A DNA stretch of 8,644 nucleotides from an uncultured Eubacteriales bacterium (GCA_934615635.1 CAKTTT010000098.1:1-8644), one strand, 5' to 3'. Positions 1 to 5,936 are shown, numbered from the stretch's first letter. Notes: generated by a model from the sequence alone, not told the origin. Numbers and translations: made by a program.

Positions 1-590
1 TACCCCAGGATGGACAGCAACACCGCCACAAAATTATCGTTGAGCGGTATGCGGAAGATAACAAACGCGAAATAGGCCACCAGCAGGTCGTTGAATAGGG
101 CCAGCAGGCCGGCGATGCCGGCAGACCAACCGCCGATCTTGCGGAAGCGGAAGGCCACATAAATCATCAGCAGCGCCGCAGCCAGCGCCACGGCCACCAG
201 ACATTTGATAAAGAACATATGGCCCATGGGCGCATCCAGAGAGCTGGCCTTGGTCAGCAGAATCTCCTGGCCCGGATATTTTTCCTCCATGGCCTTGGTC
301 ACGGCATCCTGCTCCTCCAGGGTGATCCGCTCGCTCAAGGTGATGGAAACCGTGCCGCCCACGTCGTCCACGCCGTCAATTTCCTTGCCCAGTATATCCG
401 CCGCCAGCTTTTCCACGTCCTTCTCCGCCACCGTGCCGGTGTGGCTGTAGCTCAACAGCGTACCGCCGGTGAAGGAGATGTCCATGTTCACCCCGAACAG
501 GATATTGAAAAGGATACCCAGCGCAATGACGCAGCCGGAAATGATCAGAAACAGCTTGCGATGTCCGACAAAATCGAATTCTTTTCTCAT
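1..590 (-). CDS. secF: Protein-export membrane protein SecF (partial, C-terminus off the left edge)
   Basis: SecF is an inner-membrane partner of SecD. Together they help SecYEG-SecA complete protein translocation using the proton motive force. The visible N-terminal 196 codons start MRKEFDFVGHRK, followed by a first membrane helix (about residues 13-32). Next comes the signature DISFTGGT (about 36-43; the common form is GIDFTGGT), then a roughly 85-residue extracytoplasmic domain. A second helix lies near 132-149. After the RFRK turn two more helices follow, the last ending in NDNFVAVLLSILG. That leads into the family's GYSINDTIV-type motif, which lies outside the window. The ATG at 590-588 overlaps the secD TGA at 589-587 (ATGA), so translation is probably coupled to secD. 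The reading frame stays open to base 3. The remaining roughly 100 residues cannot be seen. Identification is firm from sequence character and from gene order. Confidence 0.95.
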   Translation of the reverse strand, partial: MRKEFDFVGHRKLFLIISGCVIALGILFNILFGVNMDISFTGGTLLSYSHTGTVAEKDVEKLAADILGKEIDGVDDVGGTVSITLSERITLEEQDAVTKAMEEKYPGQEILLTKASSLDAPMGHMFFIKCLVAVALAAALLMIYVAFRFRKIGGWSAGIAGLLALFNDLLVAYFAFVIFRIPLNDNFVAVLLSILG

Positions 591-2032
591 GCCCGCTTAC
601 CTCCCAGCAGCCAAGGTTTCCGCATGCATTTGAAGCGGGTGATGGATTTCAGCATCAGCCGGGAAGCGGTGACACCCATCAGGAAGTTGAAAACAATACC
701 GGCGAACAGGGTGTAGCCGAAGGAATAGATGGAGCCGGTGGTGGACACCGGGAACCACATCAGTACCGGCTTGAGAATGGTACCCCAGAAGCTGTTGGGC
801 GGGCCGAAAACGCCCATGAGGACGATGGACACGATGATCACCGTCACATTGCCGTCGAATATCGCCCAGAAAGAACTCTTGGAGCCTCTCTCGATAGCCC
901 CGTCGATGGTCTTGCCGGCCAGGATTTCCTCCTTGATCCGCTCGGCGGTGATGATGTTGGCATCCACGCCCATACCGATGGAGAGAATAATACCTGCGAT
1001 ACCCGGCAGCGTCAGGGTAAAGCTGTTAAGGAAGCCGAAATACCCAGATACGGCGGCGATGGAGCCGGCCACCTGGCCCAGCAGGGAGATGATCGCCACA
1101 AAGCCGGGGAGCCGGTAATACAACAGCATGAACAGGGAAATCAGGACAAACGCGATCGCACCGGCGATCACCATGACGTCCAGAGCCTTCTCGCCCATGG
1201 TGGGGTTGATGGTGCCGCTGCTCTTGACCTCGATGTCAAAAGGCAGGGCGCCGGAGTTGATCAGGTTAGCCAGGGAAAGGTTGGCCGCGTAATCGCCGAT
1301 GCCGGAGATGGTGGCGATGCCGTCGGTGATATGGTCGCTGACCTGGGGATTGGAGATCATCTCGTTGTCCAGCCAGATGGAAATGGTTCCTTTGCCCTTC
1401 TGCTGCTCGGTGGCCTTGGAAAAGGCCTCCTTGCCGCTTTCCTTCAGGGTCAACTGCACGATGGGGCTGGAGGAGCCGCCGGTGCTGCTCTGCTGCCACA
1501 TGACCTTGGCGGACTCCACATCCTCGCCGGTCAGCACCAAGTCGCCGCTGGGAACCATGATCTTATTGCCGTTCTCGTCCAGCACTTCTTTGCCGTCTTC
1601 GTCCTTTTTTGCCGTGGTCTCAGAGCCGATGTGGAATTCCAGCATAGCCGTCTTTCCCAGCTCCTCAATGGCGGCAGTGACGTCAAAGTCCTCCTCGTCG
1701 CTGGACCACGGGAACCGCACCAGCACCTGATGATTGGCGGTGTCCGCATAAATCTCATGGTCGGTGATGTTGTTGCGCACCAGCCGCTCGGCGATGACCT
1801 CGCGCATACTGTTCACATCTTCGTCGGTGATATCCGTCACGCCCTCCTTGGGGCCGAAGGTGGCGTCGATTCCGCCCCGGATATCGATGCCCCAGCGGAT
1901 GTCCTTGGCACCGCGGATGATGGTATCGCGCCTGTCGCCATAAACCGTATACACACCGAAGAAGGTGGTAACCGTCAATGCCACAATCAACAGAGCCACG
2001 ATGAAGAATACGGGTTTCGCTGTTCGCTTCAT
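587..2032 (-). CDS. secD: Protein translocase subunit SecD
   Basis: SecD is the large polytopic partner of SecF in post-initiation protein export. The product is 481 residues. An N-terminal helix (about 8-28) is followed by the P1-head entry motif WGIDIRGGI (47-55; family form GLDLRGG). A large extracytoplasmic domain extends to about 280, ending in the conserved region SGALPFDIEV and INPTMGEKAL (260-284). A five-helix bundle follows, with TLPGIAGIILSIGMGVDANI (341-360). D357 matches the aspartate of the proton pathway in the family. Then come ERIKEE (364-369), IFDGNVTVII (391-400) and FGYTLFAGIVFNFLMGVTAS (438-457). I chose the ATG at 2032 because GGAGG sits 8 nt upstream; a TTG at 2047 in the same frame overlaps that ribosome site. 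Between the last two helices there is an insertion of about 20 residues (about 411-436) compared with the E. coli-type short loop; from memory this is usual in some Clostridia. Confidence 0.96.
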   Translation of the reverse strand: MKRTAKPVFFIVALLIVALTVTTFFGVYTVYGDRRDTIIRGAKDIRWGIDIRGGIDATFGPKEGVTDITDEDVNSMREVIAERLVRNNITDHEIYADTANHQVLVRFPWSSDEEDFDVTAAIEELGKTAMLEFHIGSETTAKKDEDGKEVLDENGNKIMVPSGDLVLTGEDVESAKVMWQQSSTGGSSSPIVQLTLKESGKEAFSKATEQQKGKGTISIWLDNEMISNPQVSDHITDGIATISGIGDYAANLSLANLINSGALPFDIEVKSSGTINPTMGEKALDVMVIAGAIAFVLISLFMLLYYRLPGFVAIISLLGQVAGSIAAVSGYFGFLNSFTLTLPGIAGIILSIGMGVDANIITAERIKEEILAGKTIDGAIERGSKSSFWAIFDGNVTVIIVSIVLMGVFGPPNSFWGTILKPVLMWFPVSTTGSIYSFGYTLFAGIVFNFLMGVTASRLMLKSITRFKCMRKPWLLGGKRA

Positions 2033-2040
2033 CGGTTCGT

Positions 2041-2045
2041 CCTCC
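2041..2045 (-). promoter_or_regulatory. Ribosome binding site that decides the secD start
   Basis: GGAGG on the minus strand lies 8 nt before the ATG at 2032-2030. A longer frame starting at a TTG at 2047-2045 would have to begin inside this same ribosome site, so the five extra residues (TTG-encoded start plus EDEP) should be discarded. Confidence 0.85.
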
Positions 2046-2084
2046 AATGCTGTCTAGTGCCGGACACGCCGGCCGGATCCTGCA

Positions 2085-2104
2085 GCCGGACAAACAGGTC
2101 CGGC
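2085..2104 (-). other. Perfect 7-bp hairpin in the secD leader
   Basis: In the predicted 5' leader of secD the arms at 2085-2091 and 2098-2104 are perfectly complementary (GCCGGAC / GTCCGGC) around a 6-nt loop. CCGGA-type words also occur at 2060-2065 and 2073-2077, so alternative pairings within the roughly 75-nt leader are possible. No T-tract follows, so it is not a normal terminator. Its role is unknown. Confidence 0.45.
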
Positions 2105-2114
2105 AATAGGATCT

Positions 2115-2143
2115 ATTATATTAGGTAGAACCGAAAAAGTCAA
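2115..2143 (-). promoter_or_regulatory. Sigma-A promoter of secDF
   Basis: On the minus strand, TTGACT (2143-2138) and a perfect TATAAT (2120-2115) are separated by exactly 17 nt. Transcription would start near 2108, giving a leader of about 75 nt before the secD ATG. It lies in the 172-bp gap after the aminotransferase gene. I see no terminator in that gap, so readthrough from the aminotransferase could also contribute. Confidence 0.85.
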
Positions 2144-2204
2144 TGCGTCCCGGGGCGGGGTGGAACATTTTCTATAAATTGCATACAGAGGTTCAGAGGA
2201 AATC

Positions 2205-3482
2205 TCAACATTCCAACAGTTTTTTTGCGCACGCCAGCTCGGCGCAGATGCAAAACAGGGCCATCGCCTCCCGCAGCTCTTCCAAGGAGGGATAGGTGGG
2301 CGCGATGCGGATATTGGAATCCTGAGGATCCCTGCCGTAGGGATAGGTGGCGCCGGCGCCGGTCATCACCACGCCCGCCTCCGCCAGCAGCCGCACCGTT
2401 TCCTTCGCGCAGCCGTCCATCAAGTTGACGCTGACGAAATAGCCGCCGTTGGGCTTGTGCCACCGGGCGATCCCCTTGCCCCCCAGATGCGTCTCCAGCG
2501 CCTCCAGCACCGCGGCGAATTTAGGCCGCAAAATGGCGGCGTGAAGCTTCATATGTTCCCGCACGCCGTCGGCGTCCCGGAAAAACCGGGCGTGCCGCAG
2601 CATGTTCAGCTTATCGTGGCCGATGGTCTGCACCGTCATCCGCTTTTTCACATCCGCCACGTTGGCCGGGCTGGCCGCCATGGCCGCTATGCCCGAGCCG
2701 GGAAAGCTGATCTTGGAGGTGGAGGCGAACTGGACCACCATATCTTCCTTGCCCCGCGCCGCCGCTTCCTCGTAGATATTCAGCAGGGTGTCGGGGGTGT
2801 CCGTGAGGTGATGCACCGCATAGGCGTTGTCCCAGATGATCCGGAAATCCGCCGCCGCCGGGGAAAGGGCCGCCATCCGGCGGACGGTCTCGTCGGAATA
2901 GGTGATCCCGTCGGGATTGGAGTACATGGGGACGCACCAGATCCCCTTCACCAGCGGATCCTTCACCAACTCCTCCACCCGATCCATATCCGGGCCGGAT
3001 TCCGTCATGGGGATGTTGAGCATCTCTATGCCGAAATACTCGGTGATGGCGAAATGGCGGTCATAGCCCGGAACCGGGCAGAGGAATTTCACCGCTCCCT
3101 GCCGGGACCAGGGCTCTCCGCCGCATATGCCCCGGGCATACGCCGTGGCAATATAATCGAACATCATATTCAGGCTGGAGTTGCCGCCCACAATGATATT
3201 TTCCGTTCCCACGCCCAGGATTTCGGCAAAAATGGCCTTGGCCTCCGGTATCCCGTCCAGCAGGCCGTAGTTGCGGGTATCCGTCCCGTTAACCGTCCGA
3301 TATCCATCCCGGGCGTTGACGCACTCCAGCATATCCAGCGTCAGGTCCAGCTGCTCAGGGCCGGGCTTGCCCCGGGACATATCCAGCTTCAGCCCCTTGG
3401 CCCTGCCCTCCTCGTACCGGGTCTCCAGCTCCGCCACCCGGGCCCGCAGGGCTTCCTTCGACAGCTCCCGTAATGCTTCCAT
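2205..3482 (-). CDS. PLP-dependent aspartate aminotransferase, class Ic type
   Basis: A fold-type I aminotransferase of 425 residues. It is expected to swap the amino group between aspartate and 2-oxoglutarate in the cytoplasm. Visible motifs are the N-terminal MSRGKPGPEQLDL (35-47), NYGLLDGIPEAK (71-82), GGNSSLNMMFDY (99-110), and SNPDG (188-192) with its conserved Asn. WDNAY (217-221) carries the Asp that contacts the PLP ring nitrogen and a Tyr. STSKISFPGSG (254-264) carries Lys257, the likely Schiff-base lysine. SNIRIAPTYP (389-398) carries Arg392, the likely substrate-carboxylate arginine. GATYPYGRDPQDSNIRIAP is typical of the family first described from Corynebacterium AspT and is unlike classical AspC. 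The start at 3482 has AGGAG 9 nt upstream and a promoter at 3531-3559. The length is normal and no damage is seen. Substrate assignment comes from the family; a broader amino-acid range is possible. Confidence 0.93.
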   Translation of the reverse strand: MEALRELSKEALRARVAELETRYEEGRAKGLKLDMSRGKPGPEQLDLTLDMLECVNARDGYRTVNGTDTRNYGLLDGIPEAKAIFAEILGVGTENIIVGGNSSLNMMFDYIATAYARGICGGEPWSRQGAVKFLCPVPGYDRHFAITEYFGIEMLNIPMTESGPDMDRVEELVKDPLVKGIWCVPMYSNPDGITYSDETVRRMAALSPAAADFRIIWDNAYAVHHLTDTPDTLLNIYEEAAARGKEDMVVQFASTSKISFPGSGIAAMAASPANVADVKKRMTVQTIGHDKLNMLRHARFFRDADGVREHMKLHAAILRPKFAAVLEALETHLGGKGIARWHKPNGGYFVSVNLMDGCAKETVRLLAEAGVVMTGAGATYPYGRDPQDSNIRIAPTYPSLEELREAMALFCICAELACAKKLLEC

Positions 3483-3530
3483 GAGAACAAGCTCCTCTCA
3501 AATTGCACCTTTTCTGATAAACTAACCTTA

Positions 3531-3559
3531 ATTTTAGTATATGCGCCGGTGTTTTGCAA
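3531..3559 (-). promoter_or_regulatory. Promoter of the aminotransferase gene
   Basis: On the minus strand, TTGCAA (3559-3554) and TAAAAT (3536-3531) are separated by 17 nt. Transcription would start near 3524, about 42 nt before the ATG. The region is AT-rich compared with its surroundings. Confidence 0.65.
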
Positions 3560-3611
3560 GTCTATTTTTTCGTTCCTGCAATTTTTGGCATTATAACCGG
3601 ATTTTGTCGAA

Positions 3612-3634
3612 GCCGGCCCCCTTCTGTGGCCGGC
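3612..3634. repeat. Inverted repeat between the divergent aminotransferase and tRNA promoters
   Basis: GCCGGCC (3612-3618) and GGCCGGC (3628-3634) form a perfect 7-bp stem around a 9-nt loop. It lies between two divergent promoters and upstream of both, so it is not in either transcript. No T-tract follows on either strand. It could be a protein-binding site or a chance GC-rich palindrome. Confidence 0.3.
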
Positions 3635-3694
3635 CCTGTCAAATTTCGCCGCTTCGCGCGGCACAGGACGGGAGATGGAAGTGAAAACTTTTAC

Positions 3695-3723
3695 TTGACA
3701 AGCGGGCGGATTTTCTATATAAT
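3695..3723 (+). promoter_or_regulatory. Consensus sigma-A promoter of the tRNA-Val gene
   Basis: TTGACA (3695-3700) and TATAAT (3718-3723) are both perfect consensus hexamers with a 17-nt spacer. Transcription would start near 3730, giving an approximately 18-nt 5' leader to be removed by RNase P before the mature tRNA end at 3748. Such a strong promoter suits a stable RNA gene. Confidence 0.93.
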
Positions 3724-3747
3724 AACACCCGTCCCATCAACAGAAAA

Positions 3748-3823
3748 GGACGTTTAGCTCAGCTGGTAGAGCATTCGCTTGACGTGCGAAGGGTCAGCGG
3801 TTCAAGTCCGTTAACGTCCACCA
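3748..3823 (+). tRNA. tRNA-Val (anticodon GAC)
   Basis: A complete 76-nt cloverleaf with encoded CCA. The acceptor stem GGACGTT (3748-3754) pairs fully with AACGTCC (3813-3819), followed by discriminator A and CCA. The D stem is GCTC/GAGC (3757-3760, 3769-3772). The anticodon stem is TTCGC/GCGAA (3774-3778, 3786-3790), and the loop TTGACGT has anticodon GAC at 3781-3783, which reads the valine codons GUC and GUU. The variable loop is GGGTC. The T stem AGCGG/CCGTT closes a TTCAAGT loop with one G-U pair. It has its own promoter and terminator and stands alone rather than in a tRNA cluster. Confidence 0.97.
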
Positions 3824-3861
3824 AACCGGAGCAGGCGCTATAGCGCCTGCTCCGGTTTTTT
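3824..3861 (+). terminator. Rho-independent terminator of the tRNA-Val gene
   Basis: A perfect palindrome spans 3823-3858, centred at 3840/3841, and ends in a T6 run at 3856-3861. The stem is GC-rich (ACCGGAGCAGGCGC and its complement) with a CTATAG centre. The left arm starts at the last base of the tRNA CCA end, so the 3' trailer is almost entirely the terminator hairpin. Confidence 0.93.
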
Positions 3862-3882
3862 GTAACGGAAACCACCGGCTCT

Positions 3883-3918
3883 GCCGGAAGCGATCTCCCG
3901 TGAGCTTCCGCTTCCGGC
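3883..3918. repeat. 10-bp inverted repeat downstream of the tRNA terminator
   Basis: GCCGGAAGCG (3883-3892) and CGCTTCCGGC (3909-3918) are perfectly complementary around a 16-nt loop. No T-tract follows the hairpin on the plus strand. It is the first of a series of hairpins in this gene-poor block. Confidence 0.55.
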
Positions 3919-4076
3919 ACGGAGCGAAGCAAGTCACTAAGAAATTAAATGTCAAATAAGAACCAACGGCAGACGGGAGGCCCGTTTACGGGGCGCGAGG
4001 CCAGCGATGCAAGGAAAATACCAGTGTGCGTCTGAGCCGCCCGCCGGTATCATGCCCTTTTAGGGCCTACTCATGT

Positions 4077-4103
4077 CTCCGGCTTCGCCGGAGGTTTGAC
4101 CTC
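4077..4103. repeat. Two overlapping alternative hairpins
   Basis: CTCCGGC (4077-4083) pairs with GCCGGAG (4087-4093) across a TTC loop. GAGGT (4091-4095) pairs with ACCTC (4099-4103) across TTG. The two share bases 4091-4093, so full forms of both cannot exist together. No strong T-tract follows. Confidence 0.4.
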
Positions 4104-4242
4104 ATCAGTCAGCGCACACCCGCGCCGCTTGCTCCTCCTTGCCGCCAAAGACGACGTCCGCCGTCCGGCATACAGCGAACCGGGGAACGGCGATAGACAA
4201 GGCAGATTGCCCATCGCCGCAACTCCGGCAATCAAAGGCCCA

Positions 4243-4316
4243 TGGCATCGTTGACAAGAGCAACCGCTCCTCGCCGCTGGGCAAAAGAGCGGCCGGCGGC
4301 GAGGACAACGATGCCA
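4243..4316. repeat. Nested perfect inverted repeats (long hairpin)
   Basis: The outer arms TGGCATCGTTG (4243-4253) and CAACGATGCCA (4306-4316) are perfect 11-bp complements. Inside them CCTCGCCGC (4269-4277) and GCGGCGAGG (4296-4304) add a 9-bp perfect stem separated by one base on the right and 15 on the left. Imperfect similarity extends outward (AAGG on the left, CCTT on the right). The structure is far too long for coincidence in an ordinary coding region. No T-tract is adjacent. Confidence 0.65.
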
Positions 4317-4601
4317 GCGCCCCTTTTCATGCTGATAAACCGTGTCATCCCTTGTTAGTCAACCGATGCAAACCATAAAGGAGGGAGCTGCTTGAAGATA
4401 CTTTCGCCGGGAGCGGGTTTGCCCTTTCACCACCCTATCTCCCCTTTGAATCCAGCGCCCGCGCCCTTTCTCATTGCCGCACCTATAAGACCTACAAGCT
4501 GATGAAATTCCCTTCACCGCTCGCCGCCGATTAAAGCAGCCGGACAATCCGCGTGGCAATAACGGCGTGCAGCGGAACCCGCCTCCTCGGCGACATAAAG
4601 C

Positions 4602-4642
4602 GGACGCGCAGGGAAGGCCCTTCCGGGGTTCCCTGCGCGTCC
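4602..4642. repeat. 14-bp perfect inverted repeat
   Basis: GGACGCGCAGGGAA (4602-4615) and TTCCCTGCGCGTCC (4629-4642) are perfectly complementary around a 13-nt interior. It lies about 130 nt beyond the stop of the minus-strand HTH gene. No T-run is directly adjacent on either strand, so it is not a standard intrinsic terminator, though it could protect a 3' end. Confidence 0.7.
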
Positions 4643-4773
4643 ATCTGCGGTTCTCTTTCTATCGCCGCTTTTTCAAGCTCCTGTAATTCGCCCGTTTCCA
4701 AAGGCCGCGCACCGCCTGCCCCCATAAATGGGCGTCCCCACTTCTGCCGCCGGACGGAGCCGCCATCGCCTGT

Positions 4774-5244
4774 TCATGAGTAGCATTCAAAAACATGGTC
4801 GAACACCAGATCTCTGAAATGCTCTTCCGTCACCCTCTCAAGGTTGAACCGGCGTTCCATCACCGACACCTCCTCCGGGCAAAAGGAAATATCCTGGATT
4901 TCATCCGCAATTCTTCGTTCGCCAACCCGGTTTTCCAGCATCTGCAGGCCATAGGTGAAACGCCGGGTTCCCTCTATTTCCACCATGGAACAGACGATCT
5001 GATAACTTACCGACGCCTCGCAGCCAACAGCCGCTATTCCGTCCATATCGTTAAGCGCCTGCCTGCATTTCCTTTCCCATTTTTTCAGCGTATCCTCTGC
5101 AAATCGGTTTCCCCTGAGAATATCCGACAGATTCTGCGGCGTAGTGCCGATCAGAAAGGCGAATTCCGCTTTGGACAGGTTTCTCCTGTTCAACTCGTGA
5201 CACAGCCATACTCCCAGCCTATTGAGCGCTCGTGGTTTCCTCAT
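4774..5244 (-). CDS. XRE-type HTH protein fused to a DUF6514-like domain
   Basis: A 156-residue predicted cytoplasmic DNA-binding protein. Residues about 8-64 form an XRE/Cro-like helix-turn-helix (LSKAEFAFLIG, then TPQNLSDILRGNR as the recognition-helix region). Residues about 79-153 resemble DUF6514 of Clostridia: a YGLQMLEN strand, then DEIQDISFCPEEVSVMERRF and a terminal EEHFRDLVFDHVFE helix matching the family's 'LSPVHLRDVVEDFL'-like end. The DUF assignment comes from memory of the family and is moderately sure. The start at 5244 is chosen because AGGAG lies 8 nt upstream; a longer frame from 5310 adds 22 residues without support. It is divergent from the second HTH gene and may control both. 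Its codons are less GC-rich than those of its neighbours, suggesting acquisition. After the TGA the same frame stays open for 80 more codons. Confidence 0.82.
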   Translation of the reverse strand: MRKPRALNRLGVWLCHELNRRNLSKAEFAFLIGTTPQNLSDILRGNRFAEDTLKKWERKCRQALNDMDGIAAVGCEASVSYQIVCSMVEIEGTRRFTYGLQMLENRVGERRIADEIQDISFCPEEVSVMERRFNLERVTEEHFRDLVFDHVFECYS

Positions 5245-5523
5245 ATTCAAATCTCCTATTAAATAGACTCTGTCCAAAGGAAAACTGACGAAAACAAAGC
5301 CCGGTGGCAAAGCGCATAAATGAATGAAAAGTGAATGAATGCTTCTTTTTTGCTTTCTCCCACTTCCTAATCATAAAAATTTATGTTATTCTATTTTCGT
5401 GTGGAAAATGTGGCAGAGGGCTATAACATACATAGGATAGGCAACACGCGGCGATTCGTCAATCGCAAGTTTGAGAAGCCACAAATATTCAAGCGAAAGT
5501 ACGTATCATAGGTGGTAATGTTT
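5245..5523. promoter_or_regulatory. Divergent control region between the two HTH genes
   Basis: This AT-rich 279-bp gap lies between two divergent regulator genes and must carry both promoters. Possible operators are a 14-bp dyad CATAAA-AA-TTTATG (5372-5385), a direct repeat TGAATGAA (5321-5328 and 5332-5339, 11 bp apart, one helical turn), and a dyad GCGATT-CGTC-AATCGC (5451-5466). A weak plus-strand promoter, TTGCTT (5350-5355) with TAAAAA (5374-5379) at 18-nt spacing, would overlap the first dyad, which fits autoregulation. No near-consensus promoter is visible for either gene, so exact starts are unknown. Confidence 0.4.
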
Positions 5524-5910
5524 ATGACTTCAGATTACCTTAAAGCGTTGAAATTAAAGAAAAATCTCACGAATCAGGAATTATCGGATTTGTCAGGCGT
5601 CCCTGTCGGCACCATCAATCGGATCATGGCCAATCAGACGGACAACCCCAGCTTTCAAACCGTCTGTGATATCGTCATAGCGTTGGACGGATCGCTGGAT
5701 GAACTGGCGGGAATCCGGCCAAAAAAGGACAGCGAAGCGGAAAACGCTAAATATACCCCCGAAATAGAAGCCATCTACAAGCAGATGATCCATTCCAAAG
5801 ATAAGTGGATTTTTCGCTTGTTTGTTTTTTCATGTGTTATAGTGGCCTTTATCGTGTTTCTTTTGATATTCGATTTGCTCAATCCCAACATTGGATTTTT
5901 TCGAAGATGA
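5524..5910 (+). CDS. Membrane-anchored XRE-family HTH regulator
   Basis: A 128-residue protein with an XRE helix-turn-helix at residues about 3-62 (LKLKKNLTNQELSDLSGVP, then VGTINRIMANQTDNPSFQTV as the recognition region and following helix). A charged linker follows (about 64-94). A single hydrophobic helix (about 96-119, WIFRLF through LLIFDLL) ends in a short tail NPNIGFFRR. The likely topology is DNA-binding domain inside and a few residues outside, tethering the regulator to the membrane. Similar small HTH-plus-TM proteins are, from memory, common in gut Clostridia; targets and signals are unknown. The start at 5524 is preferred because AGGTGG (5510-5515) lies 8 nt upstream; in-frame GTG 5512 and ATG 5518 overlap or crowd that site. 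Base composition is visibly more AT-rich than the flanking genes. A strong terminator follows. Confidence 0.85.
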   Translation: MTSDYLKALKLKKNLTNQELSDLSGVPVGTINRIMANQTDNPSFQTVCDIVIALDGSLDELAGIRPKKDSEAENAKYTPEIEAIYKQMIHSKDKWIFRLFVFSCVIVAFIVFLLIFDLLNPNIGFFRR

Positions 5911-5936
5911 AAATGCTCTTCAGGGCGCTGTGCCGG

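Larger units (their letters stand above)
3862..4773. other. Gene-poor, hairpin-rich 0.9-kb block (possible mobile-element remnant)
   Basis: I find no convincing gene here. Open frames of 60-80 codons exist on both strands but lack good ribosome sites and recognisable domains. The block is rich in inverted repeats at 3883-3918, 4077-4103, 4243-4316 and 4602-4642. It also has a short AT-rich stretch at 3933-3963 inside otherwise GC-rich DNA. A good ribosome site (AAAGGAGG, around 4376) precedes a TTG at 4392 that opens only 36 codons. Some of the hypothetical translations on the minus strand (4105-4308) look vaguely like short proteins I associate with integrative elements of gut Clostridia. 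That is an unverified memory impression. The position directly after a tRNA gene is typical of integration sites, but no integrase, tRNA 3'-end duplicate or relaxase is seen. Confidence 0.4.

Noticed and set aside
1331..2128. Plus-strand open frame of 265 codons antisense to secD
   Set aside because: It lies wholly over secD, whose motifs are unmistakable. It has no ribosome site or recognisable domain and reflects GC-rich codon bias.
2457..3473. Plus-strand open frame of 338 codons antisense to the aminotransferase
   Set aside because: The minus-strand frame carries all aminotransferase motifs in order. The opposite translation is His/Gly/Arg-rich and featureless.
4105..4308. Minus-strand 67-codon frame with several Cys residues (DCRSCGDGQ region)
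   Set aside because: It looked like a possible zinc-binding fragment, but there is no ribosome site, only one CxxC-like pair, and it overlaps strong inverted repeats. It is kept only as part of the undefined block.
3748..5400. tRNA 3'-end duplicate as an attachment site
   Set aside because: I looked for a second copy of the last part of the tRNA (TTCAAGTCCGTTAACG) downstream in the window and found none.
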